From: Lantana camara
Taxonomy: Eukaryota > Streptophyta > Magnoliopsida > Lamiales > Verbenaceae
DNA length: 64,000 nucleotides
Reading direction: 5' to 3'
Assembly (NCBI GenBank): GCA_037501455.1
Contig: CM074862.1
Location: forward strand, 53,041,501-53,105,500
Position 1 is the first letter of the stretch. Each line of letters starts with the position of its first letter. The notes below the pieces were generated by a model, which saw only the letters and a list, made by a program, of their open reading frames with translations, was not told the origin of the DNA and did no database searches. Below are positions 20,999-32,600 of the stretch, piece by piece. The position numbers and the translations under genes are program-made.

Positions 20999-22676
20999 TG
21001 TAGGACCCCTACACATGGGGGGTGGATGTAATATCCCACATCGGATTGGAGGTGGGCTTGAAGCTGCTTTATAAGCAGAGGATCCCCCTCCCCTTGGTAG
21101 ACGTATTTTCCTGGGTAGGCACCCCTTAAGTGGTGGTTTAAATTCTGTCGGGAAAAAGTAAAACCATGAGGCGCTTGGGGTCTACCCTTGGCCAAAGCGG
21201 ACAATATCGAACAGCGGGTCTTTGGGCTATTACATTGAAAGGTTGAGGCGTCAGTCTGTGAAGATCGAGTGAGGGGCATAAATATATATTAGCGCAAATA
21301 ACATGCAAGTTATAACCTCGGGTAAGCTTTTGTAACTAAAATGATATAAGTTCAAGAATAACATAGAACTCGCCCGATATTACAACTACCAAGTTTAACA
21401 CGGTAATCGCGTTTATTATAACAATTAGTGGCCCTGGCGAGGGGCGTGAACGATCTCCAACCAAACCTCAACAGTGAACAAGAATTACACTTTCATTTAA
21501 TTAGGTTATCACAAAAGTCATTATAGTGCACACGATCAATAACACGAAATTCTCCTTTCTCCAATGGTGGTGGGTTTGCAAGGCCCGAACCACCCACGAT
21601 ATCACGTTGCACGTCGGGAACATGACTCCCACGTACGGGACTCCTTCCTCCACCAAACTTCCTGGTGAATTTAGGGGGTATCCCCACGGTTTGAGAGAGG
21701 TGTGTGAGTTACCCGTCAGCCGTATGCTTTCCCGGTTAGCTCAAACACTCACTCTCGGGCCCATAATACACGATACACGATAATTCGCCAAACACGATCA
21801 CGTTTCAATCATGGTAACACGATAGACGGCTTGCTTGTAACTCGATACACGACTTGCTTTTTATGAACATGAGTTGCCTTCAGTGAACACGGTCTACTTT
21901 TAAAGAACACGACTTGAGAGTTTAGAAACACTTGTAAGTATATATTTATACCGTTTGGCCCAAAAGTCACATAAGGTTGTACGGGTTCTAAGTAACTAGC
22001 AATTAAACCTCATCTGAAAGGCGACACGATGACTCATGGATGCGTGGACGTGCTCAGTTGATCACAATCTCCGCCCCGGGAGGCTAACTTCAAAGAAATT
22101 AGAAGATGAAGATGAAGTTGAGAGGATGATGATGATGCTCCCAAAGTTCATAATTCTTCCAAAGATTAAGCTTGAAAATGATGAAGTCTCTCCCACTTTC
22201 TCGGAGGTTTTGGCTCGGTGAAGGAAGAAGCAAAATGGTATGTTTTTGCTGAAAATGAAATGATCATGGAAGGTACAAGAAATATAACGTGATATATCTC
22301 TTTGATTTTGGTGAAATATTTGAAATTATAACTAAATCCTCCAAGTTTTATAAGTGATGCAATTAAGCATAAAAGGTTTGGAAAATGGTCAATTAGGTCC
22401 AAGAATATATTTATGCAATTTGGTCCTTACATATAAATAAATGCCAATTAAGAACAATTGAGCAATTAAACAATTTCGACAATTAATTCACGTAACACTT
22501 AAATACCAAATTGATACATATTTCACTTAGTTCCACGTAAACATAATGAAATAAAATTTATATCATTTACCCTTAAGTGTAGGAATTTAATAAATGAAAG
22601 GATTAAAATAATCCTAACTCTCGGAACTCTCACACGTGTCGTACGTACCTAGAAAGCCGGAAATTGGGGCGTTACA
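20999..22676 (-). repeat. Family B chimaeric LTR, copy 1
   Basis: 1,678 bp. Begins TGTAGGACCCCTACACATGG, then carries a 208-bp unrelated piece (21027-21234), then rejoins the standard B LTR at CTGAAAGG-like sequence (compare 18713). The first ~410 bases of the standard LTR are thus replaced. It ends GGGGCGTTACA. Confidence 0.85.
21027..21234. mobile_element. 208-bp TRIM-like solo LTR inside the B LTR, copy 1
   Basis: Begins TGTAATATCCCACATCGG and ends GGGCTATTACA, with 7-bp inverted ends TGTAATA/TATTACA. It contains a TATA-like CTTTATAAG in a small palindrome (21064-21078) and the string GCCAAAGCGGACAATATCG. TCCCACATCGG near the start and the GCGGACAATATC string are, as I recall, typical of short LTRs of plant TRIM-type elements. 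No target duplication is visible (left GTGGA, right TTGAA), which fits loss with the deleted LTR part. Confidence 0.6.
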
Positions 22677-23529
22677 ATTCTTTCCCCTTTAAGAGAATAC
22701 GTCCTCGGATTCACCCTTCCGTGTTCATCCCACGCGGGTTGGCCATTCCTCGTCAGGGATTAGTCCGAAAAAGGTCTTCAATCCACGAAGTTTTTTGCAA
22801 TGCTGTTAAATCACAACCCTCAACTTTCTGGAATTCTAAACACTCGAGTGAAAATCTAACCTTCCACTAGAACAAGTTGCCAAATAAGAATGAGAGTGCC
22901 CCATCTCTCTAACAAGCAACGAGAGAACCCCTTCTCTTGCACAAGTATCAAGAGAACCCCGTCTCTTGACTAACAAAATAAAACAACTAACAAGAAATTA
23001 AAGGTAACAATAATGAAGTATACGATGCACGTGATATGCATCTTCAAGTGTACCGTTCACCGTGGATTGAAGTTCTTCGGTATGGTAGTTCGGTTGACAC
23101 TAGATTCTTTAAGTTAGTTCGTTGGCCGTCTCTCCCCCTTAAGAAAGAAAATGAAAATTTTCTTTCTTAAGTCTTCTGAAGTCCGGAGTGGATGTCCAGA
23201 TTTTCACACTTGACTCAATTCGGCGAAACTAGATGGATGTTTGCTAACAAGAATTACTAAATTGTGCATGCCGGTTAAGATGTCAATGCACGTGCCACAC
23301 TTAGAAACAATTCCGGATGCCAAATGTAGCAATTAATTTCACAAGGTTCAAGTAGACAAATTGATCATGTAAATTTCCAAGTCACATAAGGTCAATTAGT
23401 GAGCAATTAATGACAAGAATGAATGCAATACACGAGTTAACAAATAATTCTTACGCCGTTCGACCTACACTTGACACGACACGACACTAGAACCTCGGTT
23501 TTCCAACTGGGCTATGATACCACCTAAGA
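22677..23529 (-). mobile_element. Family B internal region, copy 2
   Basis: 853 bp, nearly identical to 20146-20998. Hairpin array at 22891-22969, with the 8-bp stem TCAAGAGA/TCTCTTGA intact. PBS-like end GGTATCATAGCCC (minus strand) just before the next LTR. Confidence 0.8.
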
Positions 23530-25212
23530 TGTAGGACCCCTACACATGGGTGGGTGGATGTAATATCCCACATCGGATTGGAGGTGGGCTTGAAGCTGCT
23601 TTATAAGCAGAGGATCCCCCTCCCCTTGGTAGACGTATTTTCCTGGGTAGGCACCCCTTAAGTGGTGGTTTAAATTCTGTCGGGAAAAAGTAAAACCATG
23701 AGGCGCTTGGGGTCTACCCTTGGCCAAAGCGGACAATATCGAACAGCGGGTCTTTGGGCTATTACACTGAAAGGTGGAGGCGTCAGTCTGTGAAGATCGA
23801 GTGAGGGGCATAAATATATATTAGCGCAAATAACATGCAAGTTATAACCTCGGGTAAGCTTTTGTAACTAAAATGATATAAGTTCAAGAATAACATAGAA
23901 CTCGCCCGAGATTACAACTACCAAGTTTAACACGGTAATCGCGTTTATTATAACAATTAGTGGCCCTGGCGAGGGGCGTGAACGATCTCCAACCAAACCT
24001 CGACAGTGAACAAGAATTACACTTTCATTTAATTAGGTTATCACAAAAGTCATTATAGTGCACACGATCAATAACACGAAATTCTCCTTTCTCCAATGGT
24101 GGTGGGTTTGCAAGGCCCGAACCACCCACGATATCACGTTGCACGTCGGGAACATGACTCCCACGTACGGGACTCCTTCCTCCACCAAACTTCCTGGTGA
24201 ATTCAGGTGGTATCCCCACGGTTTGAGAGAGGTGTGTGAGTTACCCGTCAGCCGTATGCTTTCCCGGTTGGCTCAAACACTCACTCTCGGGCCCATAATA
24301 CACGATACACGATAATTCGCCAAACACGATCACGTTTCAATCACGGTAACACGATAGACGGCTTGCTTGTAACTCGATACACGACTTGCTTTTTATGAAC
24401 ATGAGTTGCCTTCAGTGAACACGGTCTACTTTTAAAGAACACGACTTGAGAGTTTAGAAACACTTGTAAGTATATATTTATACCGTTTGGCCCAAAAGTC
24501 ACATAAGGTTATACGGGTTCTAAGTAACTAGCAATTAAACCTCATCTGAAAGGCGACACGATGACTCATGGATGCGTGGACGTGCTCAGTTGATCACAAT
24601 CTCCGCCCCGGGAGACTGACTAACTTCAAAGAAATTAGAAGATGAAGATGAAGTTGAGAGGATGATGATGATGCTCCCAAAGTTCATAATTCTTCCAAAG
24701 ATTAAGCTTGAAAATGATGAAGTCTCTCCCACTTTCTCGGAGGTTTTGGCTCGGTGAAGGAAGAAGCAAAATGGTATGTTTTTGCTGAAAATGAAATGAT
24801 CATGGAAGGTACAAGAAATATAACGTGATATATCTCTTTGATTTTGGTGAAATATTTGAAATTATAACTAAATCCTCCAAGTTTTATAAGTGATGCAATT
24901 AAGTATAAAAGGTTTGGAAAATGGTCAATTAGGTCCAAGAATATATTTATGCAATTTGGTCCTTACATTTAAATAAATGCCAATTAAGAACAATTGAGCA
25001 ATTAAACAATTTCGACAATTAATTCACGTAACATTTAAATCCCAAATTGATACATATTTCACTTAGTTCCACGTAAACATAATGAAATAAAATTTATATC
25101 ATTTACCCTTAAGTGTAGGAATTTAATAAATGAAAGGATTAAAATAATCCTAACTCTCGGAACTCTCACACGTGTCGTACGTACCTGGAAAGCCGGAAAT
25201 TGGGGCGTTACA
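23530..25212 (-). repeat. Family B chimaeric LTR, copy 2
   Basis: 1,683 bp, same structure as 20999-22676, with the TRIM-like piece at 23559-23766 and the same junctions. Confidence 0.85.
23559..23766. mobile_element. 208-bp TRIM-like solo LTR, copy 2
   Basis: Same length, ends and junctions as 21027-21234, so it was copied with the host LTR rather than inserted separately. Confidence 0.6.
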
Positions 25213-26065
25213 ATTCTTTCCCCTTTAAGAGAATCCGTCCTCGGATTCACCCTTCCGTGTTCATCCCACGCGGGTTGGCCATTCCTCGTCAGGGATTAGT
25301 CCGAAAAAGGTCTTCAATCCACGAAGTTTTTTGTAATGCTGTTAAATCACGACCCTCAACTTTCCGGAATTCTAAACACTCGAGTGAAAATCTAACCTTC
25401 CACTAGAACAAGTTGCCAAATAAGAATGAGAATGCCCCATCTCTCTAACAAGCAACGAGAGAACCCCTTCTCTTGCACAAGTATCAAGAGAACCCCGTCT
25501 CTGGACTAACAAAATAAAACAGCTAACAAGAAATTAAAGGTAACAATAATGAAGTATACGATGCATGTGATATGCATCTTCAAGTGTACCGTTCACCGTG
25601 GATTGAAATTCTTCGTTATGGTAGTTCGGTTGACACTAGATTCTTTAAGTTAGTTCGTTGGCAATCTCTCCCCCTTAAGAAAGAAAATGAAAATTTTCTT
25701 TCTTAAGTCTTCCGAAGTCCGGAGTGGATGTCCAGATTTTCACACTTGACTCAATTCGGCGAAACTAGATGGATGTTTGCTAACAAGAATTACTAAATTG
25801 TGCATGCCGGTTAAGATGTCAATGCACGTGTCACATTTAGAAACAATTCCATATGCCAAATGTAGCAATTAATTTCACAAGGTTCAAGTAGACACATTGA
25901 TCATGTAAATTTCCAAGTCACATAAGGTCAATTAGTGAGCAATTAATGACAAGAATGAATGCAATACACGAGTTAACAAATAATTCCTATGCTGTTCGAC
26001 CTACACTTGACACGACACGACACTAGAACCTCGGTTTTGCAACCGGGCTATGATACCACCTAAGA
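25213..26065 (-). mobile_element. Family B internal region, copy 3
   Basis: 853 bp. The PPT-side stem-loop is perfect here (25231-25248). The hairpin array (25427-25506) has lost pairing in two stems (GAGAATG and TCTCTGG variants). PBS-like end as in copy 2. Confidence 0.8.
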
Positions 26066-27728
26066 TGTAGCACCCCTACACATGGGGGGTGGATGTAATA
26101 TCCCACATCGGATTGGAGGTGGGCTTGAAGCTGCTTTATAAGTAGAGGATCCCCCTCCCCTTAGTAGACGTATTTTCCTGGGCAGGCACCCCTTAAGTGG
26201 TGGTTTAAATTCTATCGGGAAAATGTAAAACCATGAGGCGCTTGGGGTCTACCCTTGGTCAAAGCGGATAATATCGAACGGCCGGTCTTTGGGCTATTAC
26301 ACTGAAAGGTGGAGGTGTCAGTCTGTGAAGTTCGAGTGAGGGGCATAAATATATATTAGCGCAAATAACATGCAAGTTATAACCTCGGGTACGCTTTTGT
26401 AACTAAAATGATATAAGTTCAAGAATAACATAGAACTCGCCCGAGATTACAACTACCAAGTTTAACACGGTAATCGCGTTTATTATAATAATTAGTGGCC
26501 CTGGCGAGGGGCGTACACGATCTCCAACCAAAACTCGACAGTAAACAAGAATTACACTTTCATTTAATTAGGTTATCACACAAGTCATTATAGTGCACAC
26601 GATCAATAACACAAAATTCTCCTTTCTCCAATGGTGGTGGGTTTGCAAGGCCCAAACCACCCACGATATCACGTTGCACGTCGGGAACATGACTCCCACG
26701 TACGGTACTCCTTCTTCCACCAAACCTCCGAGTGAATTCAGGGGGCATCCCCATGGTTTGAGAGAGGTGTGTGAGTTACCTGTCAGCCCTATGCTTTCCC
26801 GGTTGGCTCAAACACTCACTCTCGGGCCCATAACACACGATACACTATAATTCGCCAAACACGATCACGGTAACACGATACACGGTTTTCTTGTAACTCG
26901 ATACACGACTTGCTTTTCATGAACATGACTTGCCTTCAGTGAACACGGTCTACTTTTAAAGAACACGACTTGAGAGTTTAGAAACACTTGTAAGTATATA
27001 TTTATACCGTTTGGCCCAAAAGTCACATAAGGTTATACGGGTTCTAAGTAACTCACAATTAAACCTCACCTGGCAGGAGACACGATGACTCATGGATACG
27101 TGGATGTGCTCAGTTGATCACAATCTCCGCCCCGGGAGACTAACTTCAAAGAAATTAGAAGATGAAGATGAAGTTGAGAGGATGATGATGATGCTCCCAA
27201 AGTTCATAATTCTTCCAAAGATTAAACTTGAAAATGATGAAGTCTCTCCCACTTTCTTGGAGGTTTTGGCTCGGTGAAGGAGGAAGCAAAATGGTATGTT
27301 TTTGCTGAAAATGAAATGATCATGGAAGGTGCAAGAAATATAACGTGATATATCTCTTTGATTTTGGTGAAATATTTGAAATTATAACTAAATCCTCCAA
27401 GCTTTATAAGTGATGCAATTAAGTATAAAAGGTTTTGAAAATGGTCAATTAGGTCCAAGAATATATTTATTCAATTTGGTCCTTACATTTAAATAAATTT
27501 CAATTAAGGACAATTAAGCAATTAAACAAGTTCGGTAATTAATTCACGTAACACTTAAATCCCAAATTGATACATATTTCACGTATTTCCACGTAAACAT
27601 ATTGAAATAAAATTTATGATCTATATCATTTACCCTAAAGTGTAGGAATTTAATAAATGAAAGGATTAAAATAATCCTAACTCTCGTAAATCTCACACGT
27701 GTCGTACGTACCTGGAAACCGAAAATTG
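26066..27728 (-). repeat. Family B chimaeric LTR, copy 3, end missing
   Basis: Starts TGTAGCACCCCTACACATGG and carries the TRIM-like piece at 26094-26301. It is slightly more diverged than the other two. It stops at GAAAATTG, about 10 bases short of the expected LTR end, where it joins inverted B sequence. Confidence 0.8.
26094..26301. mobile_element. 208-bp TRIM-like solo LTR, copy 3
   Basis: Same ends and same length as the other two copies, with scattered base changes. Confidence 0.6.
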
Positions 27729-27890
27729 CTCATCAAGTGACCTTATGTGACTTGGTAAATTCCATGATCAACGTGCCTACTTGAGCTTTATGAAATTAAT
27801 TGTTACATGTAGCTCCTTGTTAGTTGGCTTTATTTTATTGTACAAGAGAAGGGTGAATCCGAGGACGGATTCTCTTAAGGGGGAGGGAAT
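27729..27890 (+). mobile_element. Inverted B internal fragment with PPT
   Basis: Matches the reverse complement of B internal sequence (AATTGACCTTATGTGACTTGG-like start), with about 0.6 kb deleted before the PPT-side end. The perfect stem-loop GAATCCG/CGGATTC (27855-27872) and PPT AAGGGGGAGGGAAT (27877-27890) directly precede an LTR start. Confidence 0.75.
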
Positions 27891-28301
27891 TGTAACGCCC
27901 CAATTTTCGGCTTTCCAGTTGTTCTCCAAGGCGGAGATTGAGATCAATGAGCACATTCACGCATTCATGAATCATCGTGTCACCTGTTAGCAAGCAAGTC
28001 AGGCCATGCAAAGCAAGGCGCGTACCGTGATTATCATGCTAATGTCATGATCATGCAAAGCAATGCGGGCATCGTAATTATCGTGTTATCATGTTACCAT
28101 GTGCCGCTCGTCAGCCGAAGGAGCTAAGTGCTATACGGGATAGCGTGCTACGCAAATGGGAGCCACCTTTTAAACCTGCGGGGCAAAGTCCTACATGTGC
28201 GGGAGCCACCTCCTGAATCCGTAGGAGCCGCCTCTAGAATCCTAACGCGGCGGGTATCGTGTTATCGTGATTGGAGTGATGGAGGGATTGGAGTGATGGA
28301 G
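27891..28301 (+). repeat. Inverted B LTR, first part (interrupted by LARD)
   Basis: Starts TGTAACGCCCCAATTTTCGG. It lacks a large inner part relative to 18299-20145, resuming at GGCGGAGATTG. It contains three GGAGCC(A/G)CCT boxes (28158-28168, 28201-28211, 28223-28233) and a short GGAGTGAT minisatellite at its end (28271-28301). The LTR continues at 39786 after the LARD. Confidence 0.75.
28297..28301. repeat. LARD target-site duplication, left
   Basis: TGGAG, identical to 39781-39785 on the other side of the element. Confidence 0.85.
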
Positions 28302-30200
28302 TGTAGCACCCCGCACATGAGGCACCATATCCCCCGCACTATGGCTCAACACGAGTAACGAAACAGCTAATCCGCACCCATATCAAACCATAGCGAACGG
28401 GAGACAAACATCAAAACCTTCCTAAGCCAGGCGGAGCTAGACCTTGCAATGAAAACCATTCAATGAAATATAATACGTAGCAAAGCCAAAGTTTAATCAT
28501 ACAAACCATAAGCAGAATTTGGGCTCTTCAAGCCTCTTTTCAACTCATAATTACAGTCCAACAACCCAATTCAATAATAATTTCATAAATATTCAAGTTC
28601 ATGATACTATAAAATCCAATCATACATAAATCCGATACATGAGTGAGTGCAGAGACTCTCCTAACCCACTCGACCCACTTAAAGACTCCAAACACCTCCG
28701 CCTAGCCGGAAACTCCAAAGCAAAACCTGCACACTAATGTGTTGGGGAGGGAGAGGGTCAGTCTCTAGAAGACTGAGTGAGCAGGAGCGATATACATATA
28801 TAAAAACATGCACATGCAAGTCATAAATTCCGAACAAGGTTTTGTTTGCGATTAGTTCCCAACAAGGGCAAGAGAATGATTAATAAATGCTCGGATTTTA
28901 TGACTAATTCATATTAATTTCATTACATTCATAAATCATACATAAATATAAGGCTCGGCGAGTGAGCGTGCACAATCTCCAACCAAACTCCGACCGTGTA
29001 CGACAAATATCATTAATATATTGATTAAGCGATCATGCAATATATCATAATACACACAGACCATAAATCATGTCATAAACATATGCTTTTGGGCGATCCG
29101 GATCCCGGCCTTCCCGCACGGTGCATAATCATATCATAACATATACATAAGAAAAGGCATAAATCACAACCAACCTTCTTCCTCCGGGTGGTGGACGGGC
29201 TTGCAAGACCCGGCTACCGGTTCAAACATGGGCCAATGGGGGTACATGAATCCCCCAAGGGCACTCAGCTCCCATTCCCCGCTAAACCTCCTAGCGAGGG
29301 CCGGTATCACCGTAGTTTTGTTGGGACTAGTATATGGGATCCCCGTCAGCCCTTGCTTCCTCGGTTAGCCACATATACTAAGTCCCGGGGCCCGTACAAT
29401 CAGAAATTCTAAATGTGTCTCGCCAAACATTTCAATTCATAAGTACATATCATAATTCATAAATCATTGAAAAAGGGTTTACTCGATCAATACATACTTG
29501 GTACATACCTTTAAAAACCATATATATAATCATAAGGTTTTAGCCAAAGCTTTTCACATAAGGGTTGTAGGGTTTGTTACTTAGCTAGAACAAAAACACC
29601 CTCACCTGAACCGTGACGATACAAGGATACGAATACCAAGTGCCTGAATGATCAAGATCTCTCCACCCTGGAGATAAACTGTACAAAAGACAACATGACG
29701 TGTTTGTGAGACTCCAGACTCCAATGAACCATATGTGACGCTCGGCAATGAAGTGAATATGACATGAATGCATAAATGATCATGTTATATCAATAAAATG
29801 TTCATGTGCACTATTAAGAGATTTAAATCATATAATCATTCATTCATTCATATATTTCATTCAATTTCATAAGTTCATAAATTCATATAAATTTCATAAA
29901 TTCATAAATTCATAATATTCATAGTGCATATCAATTAATCCATGAATTCATTTAATAATCATAACACATAATAGTCATATTCACATTTAGGAATAAAATA
30001 AATAAAGCGTTCAATCAAAAGTCAGTAGAATAAATACGCGAAATAGAATTCAATTAATTTCAATAATTAAATTAAATCGAATAATAATTAAAATATATAA
30101 TAAATATATATATAATATATAATAAACATATATAATATAATATATATATAATAATATATAATCATATGAATATATAATATATATATACGTACTCATGCAT

Positions 30201-30202
<2 letters not shown>

Positions 30203-30249
<47 letters not shown>
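30203..30249 (+). repeat. TA microsatellite
   Basis: About 23 TA units in the A LTR. The partner LTR has a shorter tract at 37450-37478. Confidence 0.9.
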
Positions 30250-30252
<3 letters not shown>

Positions 30253-30576
30253 TATGCATGTAATATATCACATATATATTATACTACATATAATTACTCA
30301 CACATGCATGCAATATAAACACAAACACACACCTTACATATATATATATATACACAGCCATGCATACACACGCACACACATTACACAAACCATGCATATA
30401 TATAATGTAATTATAAATGCATGCAAGGAACACAAGCACACTCAGTAAAAGCAGCAGCAACCACATTCCTGTATGCAACAACACAAACGCACAGATAACA
30501 CACAGCAGCAGCAACAGTCATGGATACAAACAGCAGTAGCAGCTACAGGAAAACGCAGAAGAGTTCAAGCAAAACG

Positions 30577-30703
30577 GGGTGACACGCCCGTGTCACCCTC
30601 CAAACCTAGATCGAGACACCCCCGTGTCTCGGTACAGAAATTCCAGGCCGCTATTGCACCCCCGTTCCTCGCTGGAACGGCTAGAAATGGCACCCCCGTG
30701 CCA
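30577..30703 (-). repeat. Hairpin array, A LTR
   Basis: Stem GGGTGACAC/GTGTCACCC with loop GCCC (30577-30598); stem GAGACAC/GTGTCTC with loop CCCC (about 30617-30634; the outer pair is broken here by a G-to-T type change, TCGAGACAC); and stem TGGCAC/GTGCCA with loop CCCC (30688-30703). Confidence 0.85.
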
Positions 30704-32160
30704 CGAACCAGAAACACCTGGAACAGACAGCAAAACAAGCAGGAAACAGAGCAGGAAAAAGGCAGCCATTTCCAGCAAGAAAGAAGGCAACAAAGCAAGG
30801 CATAAGTGGCAACAAAACTCAACACAACACCAGCTAAAAGACCACGAAAATTGACAGCAACAACTTGAAGGAATCTCAGCAAATTGACAGCAATTCTGCG
30901 TGAAAGAAAACAGGGCAAAGCTACCGGGAAAACAGGGCATGCTTGCGTTCAATAAATCCGATTCAGTTCAGGTCCATAAGTCCATCAAATGTGCAGCAAA
31001 ACAACATGTATTCAACAAGTAAATCAGTTCCAAAAGTGATCAATCAAGACATGGAAGCGTACGTGACATTCATGTGGATTTTCTCAAAGATATCATAAAT
31101 GATATATCATAAATATCTCAACAACCACGAAATCAATGACCATAAATGATATGAGGATGTCAAAACAATCAATCTCAAGCTTGGAATCAATCAAAATCAT
31201 TGAGAATCGAAGAAGATAAAGAATTTGCCCAAAAACTCTTATTTTCGGAAAAACGCCCAAAAATAAAGAAACCATGCTCAAATTCATGATTGAAAGGATG
31301 GAAATGATCAGAATTAAACATATAATACAACCCTAAACTTACCTTGATGATTGGATGAGGTTTGGATGAGATTTGAGCTCCAAAATCTCCAAGAGATGAA
31401 GGGTTTCGGGACTGGACTGTAGAGCAGTAGCTTTGGCTGATGTTTGGGGATTGTGTGAGGATAATCTCGGTCAAGGATTGATATGTCATGATAGATGGTT
31501 GAGTTAGGGTTTCAAAGAATCAAACCATGGTTAATTTGGTTATGGTTTGGGCAAGATATGGCTGATTTTGTACAACAAGGTCAAATTGGTCTCCGTTTCT
31601 TTTTTCGGTTGGATTTCGGAGTTTCAAATGACTTAGGAAAATTATAAGGCTAAGTTTACTAAACTCGAATTTTTGTTACGAGTTCAGCGGAGTTGACAGA
31701 ACTCGAATCCGAGTTCCCGAGCTCAAGATATTAAATTCGGAACCAATGGTACGCTAAGTGCTCGTTAGCCCCCGATTTGGTTCCTCGAAACAAATTAAAT
31801 TCGTTAACATAACAAATAAATACGAAAACATAAACCGAGCATAAAATCATGTTCATAACACATATATTTACAACATACTACAAATTCGTGGCAATCCGAA
31901 ATCATTTCATATAAGAACGAAGCTCAAACTTAGTGATATGATCAATCCATGCAATTCATGCATAAATTTTAAAATTCCATGCAAAAATATAATTTCCCAT
32001 GCAAAAACATTTAAATAAATAAATTAAATCTAATATTAAATAAATTATTTTAAGCACGTAATTAATTAACTAAAACATGATTAATTAACATAACATATAA
32101 TTAGCATAATCATTAATTTAATACTAATATAAATAAACGTATACATATATACTTAAAGAA

Positions 32161-32164
<4 letters not shown>

Positions 32165-32210
<46 letters not shown>
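32165..32210 (+). repeat. TA microsatellite
   Basis: About 23 TA units. The matching site in the partner LTR is expanded to about 225 bp (39386-39610). Confidence 0.9.
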
Positions 32211-32215
<5 letters not shown>

Positions 32216-32381
32216 TTAATAATAAATTAAAATAAAATATAATAAAATAAAATAATAACAATTATAATAAAATTAAATATAAAACACATAAAAACAATTA
32301 ATCACATAATTAAATAATTTAATTGCGTAATTTAGAAGCAAATCTGACATGTTAATAAAATTGAAAAACCGGGGCGTTACA

Positions 32382-32394
32382 ATCTCTCCCCCTT
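32382..32394 (-). promoter_or_regulatory. Polypurine tract, family A
   Basis: AAGGGGGAGAGAT on the minus strand, directly before LTR start TGTAACGCCCC. Confidence 0.9.
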
Positions 32395-32439
32395 AAAAAG
32401 AATCTGTCCTCGGATTCACTGCATGCTTAAAACCACTAA

Positions 32440-32600
32440 TGAGAGATTCCCCGTCTCTCACAAGCAACAAGGAGAGAGCCCCGTCCCTCGAGCAACAATG
32501 AGAGAACCCCGTCTCTCGTAAGCAAAGAGAGTACCCCGTCTCTCAAACAAAAATAAGAGAAGCCCCGTCTCTTAGAAACAACGAGAGCACCCCGTCTCTC
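32440..32600 (-). repeat. Internal hairpin array, family A
   Basis: Six or seven short stems of the type GAGAGA/TCTCTC around CCCCG-containing loops. One is TAAGAGA/TCTCTTA around AGCCCCG. One, GAGAGAG/CCTCTC-like, is imperfect (GTCCCTC). Same position and layout as 16778-17000. Confidence 0.85.

Larger units (their letters stand above)
18299..27728 (-). mobile_element. Family B tandem array: four LTRs and three internal regions
   Basis: Order: LTR (18299-20145), internal (20146-20998), LTR (20999-22676), internal (22677-23529), LTR (23530-25212), internal (25213-26065), LTR (26066-27728, cut at the end). All three internals are 853 bp. Repeat spacing is 2,531 and 2,536 bp. The last three LTRs share a chimaeric first part not found in the first LTR. 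The array is non-coding, with a decayed PBS (GGTATCATAGCCC type) and a PPT. LTR-LTR unequal recombination explains the arrangement. Confidence 0.85.
28302..32381 (-). repeat. Family A LTR (3' LTR in element sense), 4,080 bp
   Basis: The + strand runs TGTAGCACCCCGCAC...CCGGGGCGTTACA. Non-coding, with many short open frames that match in no convincing way. It contains the conserved stem-loop TCTCCA/TGGAGA near 29660, AT-rich sequence (29800-30300), a TA tract (30203-30249), the CCCC-loop hairpin array (30577-30703), a second TA tract (32165-32210), and the PPT at its right border. Confidence 0.9.

Noticed and set aside
20989..21279. 96-codon minus-strand open frame in the chimaeric B LTR (also at 23524)
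   Set aside because: It runs across the junction of the TRIM-like piece and LTR, and is lost in the third copy. It is not a gene.
30473..30952. Overlapping 90-119 codon open frames on both strands over the A LTR hairpin array (also at 37700-38179, 48521-48917 and copies)
   Set aside because: They arise from GC-rich, stop-poor repeats around the hairpins. Frames on both strands overlap, composition is low complexity, and no family is recognisable.
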